NCBI RefSeq assembly: GCF_000175635.1
Contig: NZ_ACVP01000021.1
Coordinates: forward strand, 1 to 45,419
Length of the DNA stretch: 45,419 bases
Origin: Corynebacterium tuberculostearicum SK141
GTDB lineage: Bacteria; Actinomycetota; Actinomycetes; Mycobacteriales; Mycobacteriaceae
Reading direction: 5' to 3'
Both the position numbers and the translations under genes were made by a program. Of this stretch, positions 26,984-35,088 are shown piece after piece; the stretch's first letter is position 1, and each line of letters opens with the position of its first letter. The notes under the pieces were generated by a model. It was not told where the DNA came from and searched no databases. It saw nothing but the letters and a program-made list of their open reading frames with translations.

Positions 26984-27973
26984 ATGGCTGAGTTGAAATC
27001 CACTATTTCCGAGCAACTCCGCAAATTCTGGCGTGCCAATGAGAAGGAATTGACCGATTCCCCGCGTCGCGGCATCGCCTCCCCTGCCGAGGCCACGGCA
27101 CTGCGCGAGGAGGTCGCGGCCGAGATTGCGGACCTCATCAAAGCCCAGAAGATCAAGACCAGCCCCGGCGATACCGCCCTCGACGCCGATGCCGCCGCTA
27201 CCCTTCCCCTTGGTGCCCGCATTAAGCCGCGCGGCGTCTTTGAAGATGACTGGAGCGCGCGTCCCACCGCACAGCGCCCCTGGCCAGTCATCCTCATCCA
27301 CGGCACCTGCGATACCAAAGGCGTATGGCAGCTCCTAGGCAATGAACTGCGCCAGGACGGCTGGGCCGTCTTCGCCCCCGATTATGGGCACCGCGCTACC
27401 CAGCCCCTCGCGGAATCCGCGAAGGAGCTTGGCGCCTATATTGATGTCGTGCGCGCAGTCACCGGCGCGGACAAGGTCATCCTCATCGGCCACTCGCAGG
27501 GCGGGCTCCTCGCCCGCTATTGGATGCGCATGATTGGCGGCGCCGAGCATGTCCTCCATCTGATGTGCATCAGCGCGCCAAACCACGGAACTACTTACGG
27601 AGGCATCGTCAGCCGCCTCATTCGCACGCCGCGCCAAGAGGCGGTTATGCGCTCCGTCATCGATGGTTGGTTTGGGCCGGCGGGTATGGACCAGATTGTC
27701 GGCAGCGAAGCCCTACGCGAGGCTAATCGCGATGGCGACCTGGAAGCAGGGGTGAGCTATACCTGCATTGCCACACGGTCTGATGCCGTCGTGGTCCCAC
27801 CCGAAACCTGCTTCCTTGATCCCCGCGGCGTCGCAGAGGGCACCGTGCGAAATATTTATGTCCAAGACTTCGACCGCCGAGCAGTGGTCATGCACGAAGA
27901 TATGCCCATGGATAAGCGCGTCCACGCCATCGTGCGCACCATCTTGGAATTAGTAGAGACTATCCCCCGCTAG
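26984..27973 (+). CDS. Alpha/beta-hydrolase lipase/esterase
   Basis: 329 aa of the class-2/EstA-type lipase family. The oxyanion segment ILIHGTCD (103-110) precedes the nucleophile elbow GHSQGG with Ser171. Asp267 (TRSDAVV) and His304 (VVMHEDM) complete a probable triad. The N-terminal 80 residues are helical and charged, with no signal peptide, so it appears cytoplasmic or unconventionally placed; related corynebacterial and mycobacterial lipases are often secreted. It is convergent with the sirtuin gene, stops touching. A DtxR-like box lies upstream, so iron control is possible. Substrate unknown; an acyl ester or triacylglycerol is likely. Confidence 0.87.
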   Translation: MAELKSTISEQLRKFWRANEKELTDSPRRGIASPAEATALREEVAAEIADLIKAQKIKTSPGDTALDADAAATLPLGARIKPRGVFEDDWSARPTAQRPWPVILIHGTCDTKGVWQLLGNELRQDGWAVFAPDYGHRATQPLAESAKELGAYIDVVRAVTGADKVILIGHSQGGLLARYWMRMIGGAEHVLHLMCISAPNHGTTYGGIVSRLIRTPRQEAVMRSVIDGWFGPAGMDQIVGSEALREANRDGDLEAGVSYTCIATRSDAVVVPPETCFLDPRGVAEGTVRNIYVQDFDRRAVVMHEDMPMDKRVHAIVRTILELVETIPR

Positions 27974-28897
27974 TTATAGCCCCAGCTCATCCAGCACCGC
28001 GTCAAAGGCCGGTCCCACCTGGGTGCGCCACAGCGTATCCACTTTCTGATCACCCCGGCCGGGCCCGCCATTGATAACGGCCACGCGCTTGCCCTGCTTC
28101 TTTGCCTCCAACACAAAGCGGTACCCGCTCATAACCGCCAGCGAAGAGCCGGCCACCACGAGCGAACGCGCCTGGCCCAGCAGCGCAAAGGCAGCATCGC
28201 GGCGCTCGGCCGGCACGGGCTCGCCAAAGTAAACGACGTCCGGCTTCAACAAGGCAGAACCACAGCGCTCGCACCCTGCCATGCGGAAGGCTGCCACATC
28301 GGCCTCATCAAGCGTCACATCACCGTCCGGGTTCACCTGATCCGCCTCCACCACGAGGCGCTCCAGGTACCCCGGGTTCGCTGCAGCTAGGCGCGCATCA
28401 AAGTGCGGCCGCGCCTCCCGCTGCCCGCACATCAAGCACACCACGGTTTCCATATCGCCATGCAGCGCCACCAAGTTCGCGGTCCCCGCCTGTTTATGCA
28501 GGCCATCCACGTTTTGGGTGACCACACCATTGACCAGCCCGGCGCGCTCTAATTCCACGAGCGCATAGTGCGTGCGATTCGGCACCGCGGAATCCATGAC
28601 CCGCCACCCCACAAAGCTGCGGGCCCAATACCTATGGCTCGCGGCCGGGTCGTAGCGAAATTCCTGATAGGTCATCGGCCGGTGCCTACTAAGGGAGCCG
28701 CGCGGGCCCCGATAATCCGGCACGCCCGACTCCGTAGACACACCTGCCCCGGTTAGCACCATCACTGGGCCCTCGCGCAGCTGCTTTACGACGTCCCCTA
28801 AAGCCTTCCCTTCCTCCGTATGCGGCGCCGATTCCTCTACCACTCGGGCGATCGAGCGCAGCGCGGACTGGTGAGCAAGGGAGACGGCTGGATCCAT
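27974..28897 (-). CDS. Sir2 family NAD-dependent deacylase
   Basis: 307 aa sirtuin. The NAD-binding GAGVS is at 50-54, with TQNVDGLH at 127-134, catalytic His146, and a structural zinc site from Cys154, Cys157, Cys209 and Cys212. It removes acyl groups from protein lysines, using NAD. The N-terminal 40 residues precede the core and are longer than in the minimal bacterial CobB. It lies 10 bp after bsaP on the same strand, so bioB-bsaP-sir2 may form one transcript. Whether the sirtuin is functionally tied to biotin is not clear. Confidence 0.92.
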   Translation of the reverse strand: MDPAVSLAHQSALRSIARVVEESAPHTEEGKALGDVVKQLREGPVMVLTGAGVSTESGVPDYRGPRGSLSRHRPMTYQEFRYDPAASHRYWARSFVGWRVMDSAVPNRTHYALVELERAGLVNGVVTQNVDGLHKQAGTANLVALHGDMETVVCLMCGQREARPHFDARLAAANPGYLERLVVEADQVNPDGDVTLDEADVAAFRMAGCERCGSALLKPDVVYFGEPVPAERRDAAFALLGQARSLVVAGSSLAVMSGYRFVLEAKKQGKRVAVINGGPGRGDQKVDTLWRTQVGPAFDAVLDELGL

Positions 28898-28907
28898 GCC
28901 CCCGATG

Positions 28908-29180
28908 CTAGCTTTCGGGCAAGTGCTCTACATATAGCCACTCCGAATCCAGCTCCCCGTGGCGCGAGCACGTGGTGTGCCAGCCATCGGGGCGCACCTG
29001 GGCCACCATGCGGCGGCCACAGATCTGGCAGTAGCGCGGCACGTCAAGGCCGGCTGCAGCCGCGGGGTGCAGCGTGAAGACCTCTTCGATCGGCTTGCCG
29101 GTATTCGGATGAAAAATCGGCTCATCTCCAGCCAGCACGGCGGCAGCCAATTCGGATGTTGGCTCGGATAAACCAGGCAC
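28908..29180 (-). CDS. bsaP: Biotin synthase auxiliary protein BsaP
   Basis: 90 aa. It carries CQICGRRM and a later TTCSRHGELD, three Cys that could hold an iron-sulfur cluster, plus a FHPNTGKPIEEVF segment. This fits the small actinobacterial protein encoded next to bioB (Rv1590-like), reported as needed for biotin synthase activity. The GTG start overlaps the bioB stop by one base (TAGTG), so translation is coupled. Assignment rests on the neighbourhood, size and Cys pattern; I could not align it. Confidence 0.8.
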   Translation of the reverse strand: MPGLSEPTSELAAAVLAGDEPIFHPNTGKPIEEVFTLHPAAAAGLDVPRYCQICGRRMVAQVRPDGWHTTCSRHGELDSEWLYVEHLPES

Positions 29181-30160
29181 TACAGGGCCTTAATCGGCAG
29201 GTCGATGCGGTGCAACATGTCCACATCCTTTTCAATCTGCTGGCCCAGGGTGGTCAGGTAGTTGCCGGCGATAATGGCGTTGATGCCGCCGAGGAGGCCG
29301 CGCTCAGTGCCGTCGTCGCCAAGCGAAAGCTCGCGGCCACCAGCAAAACGCAAGGTGGTAGACGGCATGGCCAGGCGGAACGCCGCCACGGCGCGCAGGC
29401 CCTCACCCAAGGGAACCAGCGGGCGATCCGCGAAGGGGGTGCCCGGGCGCGGATCAAGGAAGTTCATCGGTACCTCGCACGGATCAATCTCTGCCAGCTG
29501 CGCGGCGAACTCGGCGCGCTGCTCCAGGGACTCGCCCATGCCGATGATGCCGCCGCAGCAGACCTCCATGCCTACCTCGCGCACGTAGTCGAGGGTCTGC
29601 TTGCGCTCCTCCCAGGTGTGGGTGGTGACCACATTAGGGAAGAAGGAGCGGGAGGTCTCCAGGTTGTGGTTATAGCGCTGCGCGCCCATATCCTTCAGGC
29701 GCTGCGCCTGCTCGCGGGTCAGGGTGCCCAGCGAGCAAGAAATCTCGATATCGACGGCGTCATTAATTGCGGCAATCGCCTCGCCCACCTGGTCCAGCAA
29801 GCGATCGTCCGGGGACTTGACCGCAGCAACAATGCAGAACTCGGTGGCGCCGGACTTAGCGGTCTTCTGCGCCGCCTCCACCAGCTCCGGGATGTTCAGG
29901 CGCACGGCGCGCACCGGGGACTCAAAAAGACCGGACTGGGAACAGAAGTGGCAATCCTCTGGGCAGCCGCCGGTCTTAATGGAGATAATGCCTTCCACCG
30001 ATACGTCCGGGCCACACCACTTCAGGCGGGTCTGGTGGGCAATATCGGCGATCTCCTCCAGCTGGGAATCCGGAACCTGCAATACCTGCAGTAGCTCTTC
30101 CTGGTTGAGGCCTTTGCCTTGCTCCAGGGCTTTCTCACGGGCGATGTCAACGATGCTCAT
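29180..30160 (-). CDS. bioB: Biotin synthase
   Basis: 326 aa radical-SAM enzyme that inserts sulfur into dethiobiotin to give biotin. The radical-SAM Cys motif is C66-x3-C70-x2-C73 in [13 protein letters not shown]. Later conserved pieces are [28 protein letters not shown] and [11 protein letters not shown]. The frame is open to 30241, but ATG 30160 gives the family N-terminus. A BioQ-type operator lies 16 bp upstream. The next genes are bsaP and the sirtuin. No other biotin genes are in the window. Confidence 0.96.
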   Translation of the reverse strand: MSIVDIAREKALEQGKGLNQEELLQVLQVPDSQLEEIADIAHQTRLKWCGPDVSVEGIISIKTGGCPEDCHFCSQSGLFESPVRAVRLNIPELVEAAQKTAKSGATEFCIVAAVKSPDDRLLDQVGEAIAAINDAVDIEISCSLGTLTREQAQRLKDMGAQRYNHNLETSRSFFPNVVTTHTWEERKQTLDYVREVGMEVCCGGIIGMGESLEQRAEFAAQLAEIDPCEVPMNFLDPRPGTPFADRPLVPLGEGLRAVAAFRLAMPSTTLRFAGGRELSLGDDGTERGLLGGINAIIAGNYLTTLGQQIEKDVDMLHRIDLPIKAL

Positions 30161-30175
30161 GGTGGTAAACCCTAC

Positions 30176-30190
30176 TTGAACGGCGTTCAA
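30176..30190. promoter_or_regulatory. BioQ-type operator of bioB
   Basis: TTGAACGGCGTTCAA is a perfect 6-bp inverted repeat with a 3-bp centre, matching the corynebacterial BioQ pattern TGAAC-N3-GTTAC in all but its last two bases. It lies 16 bp upstream of the bioB ATG, where a TetR-type repressor would block transcription. Confidence 0.75.
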
Positions 30191-30239
30191 CTTTTGGTTA
30201 AAACCACATATAAATCTGTACGGAACTACCCTCGGGGGC

Positions 30240-31550
30240 ATGACGCTTTATGATGACACCCTCTCCCTCCTCCAAGAGCTTATCCGCAATGCCTGCGTTA
30301 ATGACCTCACCCCGGATTCCGGCCATGAGGTGCGCAATGCGGATAGCCTGGAAAAATTCTTCGCGGGCGAAGACGTGCAGATTGAGCGCTTCGAGTCCCA
30401 CCCGGGCCGCGTCTCCATCGTGGTGACCGTCCCCGGCGATCCGGACAAGGAACCGCTCACTCTCATGGGCCACACGGACGTCGTCCCCGTAGATGAGCCG
30501 AAGTGGACCAAGCCGCCTTTCGAGGCCCTCATCGAGGACGGCAAGCTCTACGGCCGCGGTTCCGTAGACATGCTCTTTATTACCGCCACCATGGCCGCCG
30601 TCACGCGCGAGGTCGCCCGCGCCGATAACACGGGTGGCACCCTCGCCTTCGTCGGCATGGCCGATGAAGAGGCCCGCGGCGGCCTCGGCGTGCGCTTTAT
30701 GTCCGAGAACCACCCCGATGCCTTTTCCTGGAAGAACTGCCTGTCTGAAACCGGCGGCAGCCACCTGCCCGGCGCGGTGGGCTTCAACGTGGGAGAAAAG
30801 GGCGCCGGTCAGCGCCGCCTGCACGTGCATGGCGATGCCGGCCATGGCTCCACGCCTTATGGCAAGGACTTTGCCATCGTGAAGATCGGCGAGGTGGCCC
30901 GCCGCATCGCCACCGCTGAGCCGCCCACAGCCTCCAATGAGATCTGGGAGGGCTTCGTGCGCACCTTCAAGTTTGATCCCCAGACGGAGCAAGAGCTTAT
31001 CGACGGCACGGGGGACTACTCCAAGTTCGGCAACCTCGACGCCTACGCCCACGCCTTTAGCCACACCACCATCGCCGAGACCGTCCTGCGCGCGGGCGGC
31101 GCCATCAACGTGCTGCCTTCGCACGCCTACCTGGAAATGGATGTGCGCCCCTTCCCCGGCCAGACCCAGGAGGATCTGGATGACTTCCTGCGCAGCGCGC
31201 TCGGGGACATGGCCGATGAGGTAGAAATCGAACACCTCATCACCGAAGATGCCACGCAATCCTCCACCGATACCGAGCTATGGCGGGCGATTGAGGCCAC
31301 CTCCAAGGAATTCTTCCCCGACAAAGCCGTTGTCCCTGTTCACGCCACCGGCGGCTCGGACCTGCGCTTCGCCCGCCGCAAGGGTGGCAATGCCTATGGC
31401 TTTGCCATGCACGCCGAGGGCCGCGATATGGCCAGTGCCAATTCGCAGCTGCACAGCCACGACGAGCACCTCTACCTAGAAGACCTCGAACTCACCGTGC
31501 GCGCTTACCGCAGCCTGGTCAATCGCTTCCTAGGCCTGTCACAGGAGTAA
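30240..31550 (+). CDS. M20 family metallopeptidase
   Basis: 436 aa. The di-zinc site is built from [11 protein letters not shown] (His in HTD), GRGSVDM (bridging Asp) and MADEEARGG (catalytic Glu plus metal Glu), with His in GDAGHGSTP and the C-terminal QLHSHDEHL. This is the M20/M28-type aminoacylase, dipeptidase or desuccinylase family. The Gly-rich dimerisation domain sits in the middle (about 195-310). No signal peptide. It is divergent from bioB across a short region containing a TATAAA. The substrate is not set by sequence; dipeptides or N-acylated amino acids are likely. Confidence 0.88.
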   Translation: MTLYDDTLSLLQELIRNACVNDLTPDSGHEVRNADSLEKFFAGEDVQIERFESHPGRVSIVVTVPGDPDKEPLTLMGHTDVVPVDEPKWTKPPFEALIEDGKLYGRGSVDMLFITATMAAVTREVARADNTGGTLAFVGMADEEARGGLGVRFMSENHPDAFSWKNCLSETGGSHLPGAVGFNVGEKGAGQRRLHVHGDAGHGSTPYGKDFAIVKIGEVARRIATAEPPTASNEIWEGFVRTFKFDPQTEQELIDGTGDYSKFGNLDAYAHAFSHTTIAETVLRAGGAINVLPSHAYLEMDVRPFPGQTQEDLDDFLRSALGDMADEVEIEHLITEDATQSSTDTELWRAIEATSKEFFPDKAVVPVHATGGSDLRFARRKGGNAYGFAMHAEGRDMASANSQLHSHDEHLYLEDLELTVRAYRSLVNRFLGLSQE

Positions 31551-31563
31551 CATTTATGGCAAG

Positions 31564-32133
31564 ATGTCTGGCATGAGCTTTGCACGTAAGTCCGCGCTGC
31601 TATCTGCAGCTACCGCCCTGACCGTAACCCTCGCTACCCCTGCCGCTGCCCATGCCGACGCCGTTGATGACCTCCTAGCCAAGATGCCTGCCGGCCAGAT
31701 TTCCTGCTCCCAGGCACAGCAGTACTGGACCAACTCCGCTGACTACAACCAGAAGAAGTCCCAGGCCCTGGCCGTTGCCACCGTGCACCCACGCGGCAAC
31801 GAAGTCCGCGGCGCCATCGGCCGCATGGATGAGGCCATTGCTCGCTGCGGCCTAAACGGCACCACTGGCCAGGGCAAGCCGGTCAACACTGGCGGCCAGC
31901 GCGGCAATGCCCCCGCGCCAAAGCCGGCTCCGGCTCCGGCACCGGCACCAGCCAAGAACGCCAAGGTCATCGAGCTGGGAACCATCCCGGGCCAGCCGAC
32001 TGTCGACGTCCCCTTCTTGGGCCAGACCTTCCGCATCCCGGACGCGGCCAAGATTGCCCAGAACGCTGTATCCCAGTTCCAGCTGCCACAGATTCCGCAG
32101 ATCCAGCAGCTACAGCAGCTGTCTTCCTTCTAA
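31564..32133 (+). CDS. Secreted corynebacterial protein with Pro/Ala linker
   Basis: 189 aa. A signal peptide (residues 1-32, AAAHADA) precedes a small helical domain with two Cys (ISCSQAQQYW and AIARCGLNG) that may form a disulfide. Then comes a low-complexity Pro/Ala linker (about 115-136), an amphipathic stretch, and a C-terminal Gln/Pro repeat (QIPQIQQLQQL). An alternative ATG lies three codons downstream (31573). I do not recognise a named family; it looks genus-specific. It follows the M20 gene by 13 bp and may share its transcript. Confidence 0.75.
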   Translation: MSGMSFARKSALLSAATALTVTLATPAAAHADAVDDLLAKMPAGQISCSQAQQYWTNSADYNQKKSQALAVATVHPRGNEVRGAIGRMDEAIARCGLNGTTGQGKPVNTGGQRGNAPAPKPAPAPAPAPAKNAKVIELGTIPGQPTVDVPFLGQTFRIPDAAKIAQNAVSQFQLPQIPQIQQLQQLSSF

Positions 32134-32149
32134 GACTCTCACTTGGCCG

Positions 32150-32164
32150 GACCGCTTAGCGGTC
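32150..32164. terminator. Short hairpin between convergent genes
   Basis: GACCGC and GCGGTC with a TTA loop lie just after the secreted-protein stop and overlap the stop codon of the CHY gene. No T run; a weak bidirectional terminator at best. Confidence 0.35.
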
Positions 32165-32473
32165 TAGCTGAAAATAGATCCCGGCATGCGCACTGCAGCC
32201 GGGATTAAATTTATGCCCGCAGTGGGGACACGCAGGCGCGGCGGAATAGGCGTGATAATTCATTTCGGTGCGGCAGGCGCCGCAGAGGACCGAGGGGGCG
32301 TCGACAAGCATGGGCCCAAACTCATGCTCAGTGAGCTCGGCGTGGCACAGCGCGCAGGCAAAATACTCGCGGCAGGTGGCGCACTTATTGGCCACCACAT
32401 CCAGCGGCGAATGCCAATGCTTGCACCGGCCCTCCGTATCAATCGCGCCGTGAATCTTCATGGCCGTCAGCAT
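32156..32473 (-). CDS. CHY zinc finger protein
   Basis: About 105 aa dominated by Cys/His pairs: CKHWHS, CATC, CALCH, TEHE, CGAC and CPHCGHKFNPGC, the pattern of the CHY zinc finger (PF05495) with a second zinc ribbon. Such proteins are small zinc-binding domains, sometimes linked to stress or ubiquitin-like systems in eukaryotes; the bacterial function is unknown. Start codons at 32482, 32473 and 32461 are all possible; 32473 has AGGA nine bases upstream. It overlaps the end of the upstream membrane-protein gene by 35 nt, implying coupled translation. Confidence 0.75.
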   Translation of the reverse strand: MLTAMKIHGAIDTEGRCKHWHSPLDVVANKCATCREYFACALCHAELTEHEFGPMLVDAPSVLCGACRTEMNYHAYSAAPACPHCGHKFNPGCSAHAGIYFQLDR

Positions 32474-33278
32474 ACGCGCCATCCTGTTGCCACTGCTGTT
32501 TCTTTTCCTCTGATTTCTTGGCATTGCGCACGGCCTGAATGCCCACCACGATGGCAATGATGAGCGGTACCCACACCTTGCTGTAATCCATGAGGAATAC
32601 GAGCCAGTCGGGCAGATCGATGTCGATGTTGAAGTCGAAATTCGGCACCGGCAGCTCTATCTGCGGAAACTCCGGTACGGGGAGCGCGATATCCGGCAGG
32701 TTAATCTCCGGCAGCTCCCAATCCGGAAGCAACCGGGACAAAATGCGGCTGATAATCGGGCCGAGCACGATCACGCCAATGGCCCAGCCGGACTTTCCCA
32801 GCCCGCCTAGAAGCGGATACAGCACCCGTTTGAAAGAACTTTCCTCCATGGCGTGGCGGCGCTTCTCCCCCACGGAGCCGGCCGGCGGATCGAGGGCGAC
32901 AGCCTCCTCCCCATTGCGGTAGTACACATCCAGGAGCTCGCCAAAGGGTGATGCCTGAATGTCCAGATAAGGTTTGCTGCGCGGGGCGGAATTCTCCAGA
33001 AGGGTGAGGTCTTTTTCAATCTTCTTCTTGAGCGAATAGCGGCCCGCGCGGGGCCGATCGTGGCGGCTGCGTACCTGACCATTCACCACAATTTGCAGGC
33101 GCGGGCTGGGGTTCTTCCGCCAGAGTTGGACGCGCTCCGGCAGCGAAGCATCGCCCGGTACCGGGGTGAAATCCTTGGCCTTCTTCGGCCACTCGCCCAT
33201 CTCCGCGAACTCGGCATCGTACCCGCGCTGCACCTCGATGGTGCCCACTTCTGGGTGCTCTAGGCGCCAGGTCTCCAT
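32439..33278 (-). CDS. Membrane protein with LP-rich repeat segment, unknown function
   Basis: 279 aa, no family recognised. The N-terminal 150 residues are soluble and charged. A hydrophobic segment at about 158-180 is followed by a striking Pro/Leu/acidic stretch (about 185-230) with repeated LPxI/LPVP units such as LPEINLPDIALPVPEF, then a second membrane span (about 230-255) and a Lys/Gln/Asp tail. The repeat could be an extracellular or periplasmic loop. It is flanked by a three-span protein (overlap 1 nt) and the CHY protein, all on one transcript by spacing. Confidence 0.65.
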   Translation of the reverse strand: METWRLEHPEVGTIEVQRGYDAEFAEMGEWPKKAKDFTPVPGDASLPERVQLWRKNPSPRLQIVVNGQVRSRHDRPRAGRYSLKKKIEKDLTLLENSAPRSKPYLDIQASPFGELLDVYYRNGEEAVALDPPAGSVGEKRRHAMEESSFKRVLYPLLGGLGKSGWAIGVIVLGPIISRILSRLLPDWELPEINLPDIALPVPEFPQIELPVPNFDFNIDIDLPDWLVFLMDYSKVWVPLIIAIVVGIQAVRNAKKSEEKKQQWQQDGAYADGHEDSRRD

Positions 33279-33643
33279 TAGCTCTTCCCTGCCTTAGAGC
33301 CCACCACGGCACCCAGTCTGCTCGCAGCCCATGCCAGGAACACGAATACTGGGAGGTATATCCAGGTGCCCTCGTTGAAGTACAAGGACATGGCGGCAAA
33401 ATAGGCTAACCCTGCCACGCTAAAGATGGTCCAGGAGGCGCGGAAAGTGGCGCCGTCGGCAAAAGCGATGACCACCGTCAGCACGGCCATGAGGATGAGC
33501 AGATCTACGCCGGAGACTAGGTGATAGACCGCGGGCGGAAGGCCAACAAAGACCACGGCCATGGCGATGGGTGCCCACCACTGCCACCACACGCGGGTGG
33601 GCTCGTCCTTTGCCTCTGCTTCTTCCGCTAGCTCCTCAAACAC
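33278..33643 (-). CDS. Small multi-span membrane protein, unknown function
   Basis: 121 aa with three or four hydrophobic segments (about 22-42, 46-65, 70-90, 94-115), an acidic N-terminus and a basic C-terminus. No known family. Its stop shares one base with the start of the following gene (TAATG), so it is the first gene of a three-gene operon ending in the CHY protein. Start 33643; an acidic N-terminus before the first span argues for cytoplasmic placement of that end. Confidence 0.65.
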   Translation of the reverse strand: MFEELAEEAEAKDEPTRVWWQWWAPIAMAVVFVGLPPAVYHLVSGVDLLILMAVLTVVIAFADGATFRASWTIFSVAGLAYFAAMSLYFNEGTWIYLPVFVFLAWAASRLGAVVGSKAGKS

Positions 33644-33686
33644 GCACCCAACCTATCACAGGGCTTAGGGAAACTTATGGGGAAGA

Positions 33687-33719
33687 AATCCTCCCTGCGA
33701 CCGGCCTAATCCTCCCCGC
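33687..33719. repeat. 21-bp-phased direct repeat and hairpin upstream of 33762
   Basis: AATCCTCCCTGC (33687-33698) and AATCCTCCCCGC (33708-33719) are near-identical, spaced 21 bp, two helical turns. The second overlaps a 7-bp hairpin, ATCCTCC/GGAGGAT (33709-33726). It sits in the divergent region between two membrane-protein operons, so it may be an activator or repressor site. Confidence 0.4.
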
Positions 33720-33761
33720 GGAGGATACCGCGCTGAGCAGTGCGTACCTAGCGTTGAAGGC

Positions 33762-34196
33762 ATGAAAAGCACACCACTCATCCTCGCGGCGGGCGTAGTA
33801 TTTGGCGCCATCTACGGCACCAATGCGCTCCTGCCAGACATGTATGACAACCCCACTTCTGAAGTGCAGGCCGGAAAGGCCCGCGTCCCCGGATTATCCT
33901 GCACGGAAGAAGATGGCTCCACCAGCAGTGAACCACGCTGGGACTGTGACGGCACCCAAATCCGCGCTAAAGAAGTCGGCGTACAGGACAAAGACCAAGC
34001 CACCCGACGCTACCTCCGGGCAATGGGGGAAGGTACGGCCATACCGGAAGGAGACATCGACCGCGACGGGGATAAGCGCACGCTTAGCGATGGCGACCTC
34101 GTAGCCATCAGCATTGAGGGCGATGGCCTCACCACGTTCCTCTCCCTGCGCGGACCGCGCGCTGCAGAACTTGCCCAGGAGGTAGAAAAAGCATGA
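33762..34196 (+). CDS. Membrane-anchored extracytoplasmic protein, unknown function
   Basis: 144 aa. A hydrophobic N-terminus (residues 5-24) acts as a signal anchor. The rest is hydrophilic, with one Cys pair (LSCTEEDG and WDCDGT) that could make a disulfide. No Cys lipobox and no recognised family. Its stop overlaps the ATG of the PrsW-like gene (ATGA), so the two are translated together. A regulated pair of membrane protease plus substrate or adaptor is one possibility, as in PrsW-RsiW systems, but nothing in the sequence proves it. Confidence 0.6.
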   Translation: MKSTPLILAAGVVFGAIYGTNALLPDMYDNPTSEVQAGKARVPGLSCTEEDGSTSSEPRWDCDGTQIRAKEVGVQDKDQATRRYLRAMGEGTAIPEGDIDRDGDKRTLSDGDLVAISIEGDGLTTFLSLRGPRAAELAQEVEKA

Positions 34197-34993
34197 AGAA
34201 TCTGTACTGGCTATCTATCGCTTTCGGCCTGGTAGTTTCCGGCTTTTTCTTTGTTGATCGCCGTTTTACCGAGGTGGGGCTCATCGGTGCGCTCATCTGC
34301 GTGGGCCTGACGCTCGGTCTGGGATTCTTGTGGTTTAGGCCGCGGCCGATGTGGCAGGGCATCCTATGGGGTGCGCTCGCCCAGCCGGTGGTGGTGAGCC
34401 TCAACGACCAGATGGTGGGGATTTCAAACAAGCTGGGGCTCGCCCACCTGGACGCGGCCTTATACTCGCCGCTTCCGGAAGAAACCATCAAGCTCCTCGG
34501 CGTCGTTATTATTATTGCAGCCTTTGGGAACGTGCGGCATCCCTACCAAGCTGCCGCGATCGGAATGGCGGTAGGCCTTGGTTTTGACGCCATGGAGAAT
34601 ATTCCATTCCTCCTGAGCGCGACCATCACTAACCTGGATGGCGATCTCTGGGGCGCCATTATTACCGGTACCGGGCGAATCCTCACTGGTGCCTTTAGCC
34701 ATGCACTGTATACGGGGGTTGCGGCGTGGGGCGTCGGCAAGCTCTACGCGGGGGCACGCCACGGATACTGGCAGGTGGCCGGATTCTGGCTGGCCGGTAT
34801 CGCCCTGCATACCCTGTTCAATGCCTCGCTGATCATTACGGGTGATTGGCCGGTGACCTTTTTCCTTACCGCTCTCATTACGTGGACACTGATTATCTGG
34901 GGCCTGCGTTTCATACGCAAGCAAGATAGGAAATATGCGGCACAAAAAAGCGAAACTACTCTACCCACCAAGGATCCAGAATATAGCTCTTGA
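34193..34993 (+). CDS. PrsW family intramembrane metalloprotease
   Basis: 266 aa with about eight membrane spans. The family's catalytic set is visible: the Glu pair in PEETIK (96-97), Glu135 in FDAMEN, and His residues 170 (AFSHALYTG) and 206 (IALHTLFN). PrsW-type proteases cut anti-sigma factors or other membrane proteins within or near the bilayer. No sigma or anti-sigma gene is adjacent. It is coupled to the anchored protein gene just upstream, a possible substrate or regulator. Confidence 0.8.
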   Translation: MKNLYWLSIAFGLVVSGFFFVDRRFTEVGLIGALICVGLTLGLGFLWFRPRPMWQGILWGALAQPVVVSLNDQMVGISNKLGLAHLDAALYSPLPEETIKLLGVVIIIAAFGNVRHPYQAAAIGMAVGLGFDAMENIPFLLSATITNLDGDLWGAIITGTGRILTGAFSHALYTGVAAWGVGKLYAGARHGYWQVAGFWLAGIALHTLFNASLIITGDWPVTFFLTALITWTLIIWGLRFIRKQDRKYAAQKSETTLPTKDPEYSS

Positions 34994-35041
34994 GCTGTGT
35001 AAATACGAAGGAAGGGGCTCGTGTCCGAGGGGTGTTATAAG

Positions 35042-35070
35042 GTGTGAATCGTACACAAGTTCACACGATT
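35042..35070. promoter_or_regulatory. Nested inverted repeats upstream of the HNH gene
   Basis: GTGTGAA (35042-35048) and TTCACAC (35060-35066) form one inverted repeat. AATCGT (35047-35052) and ACGATT (35065-35070) form a second, interlocked one. They lie just upstream of a TACGAT -10 at 35078-35083, where a repressor would act. Confidence 0.5.
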
Positions 35071-35077
35071 ATTTAGG

Positions 35078-35083
35078 TACGAT
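35078..35083 (+). promoter_or_regulatory. -10 box of a likely leaderless HNH promoter
   Basis: TACGAT ends five bases before the ATG at 35089, with no ribosome-binding site, consistent with a leaderless start. Confidence 0.55.
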
Positions 35084-35088
35084 GTGCC

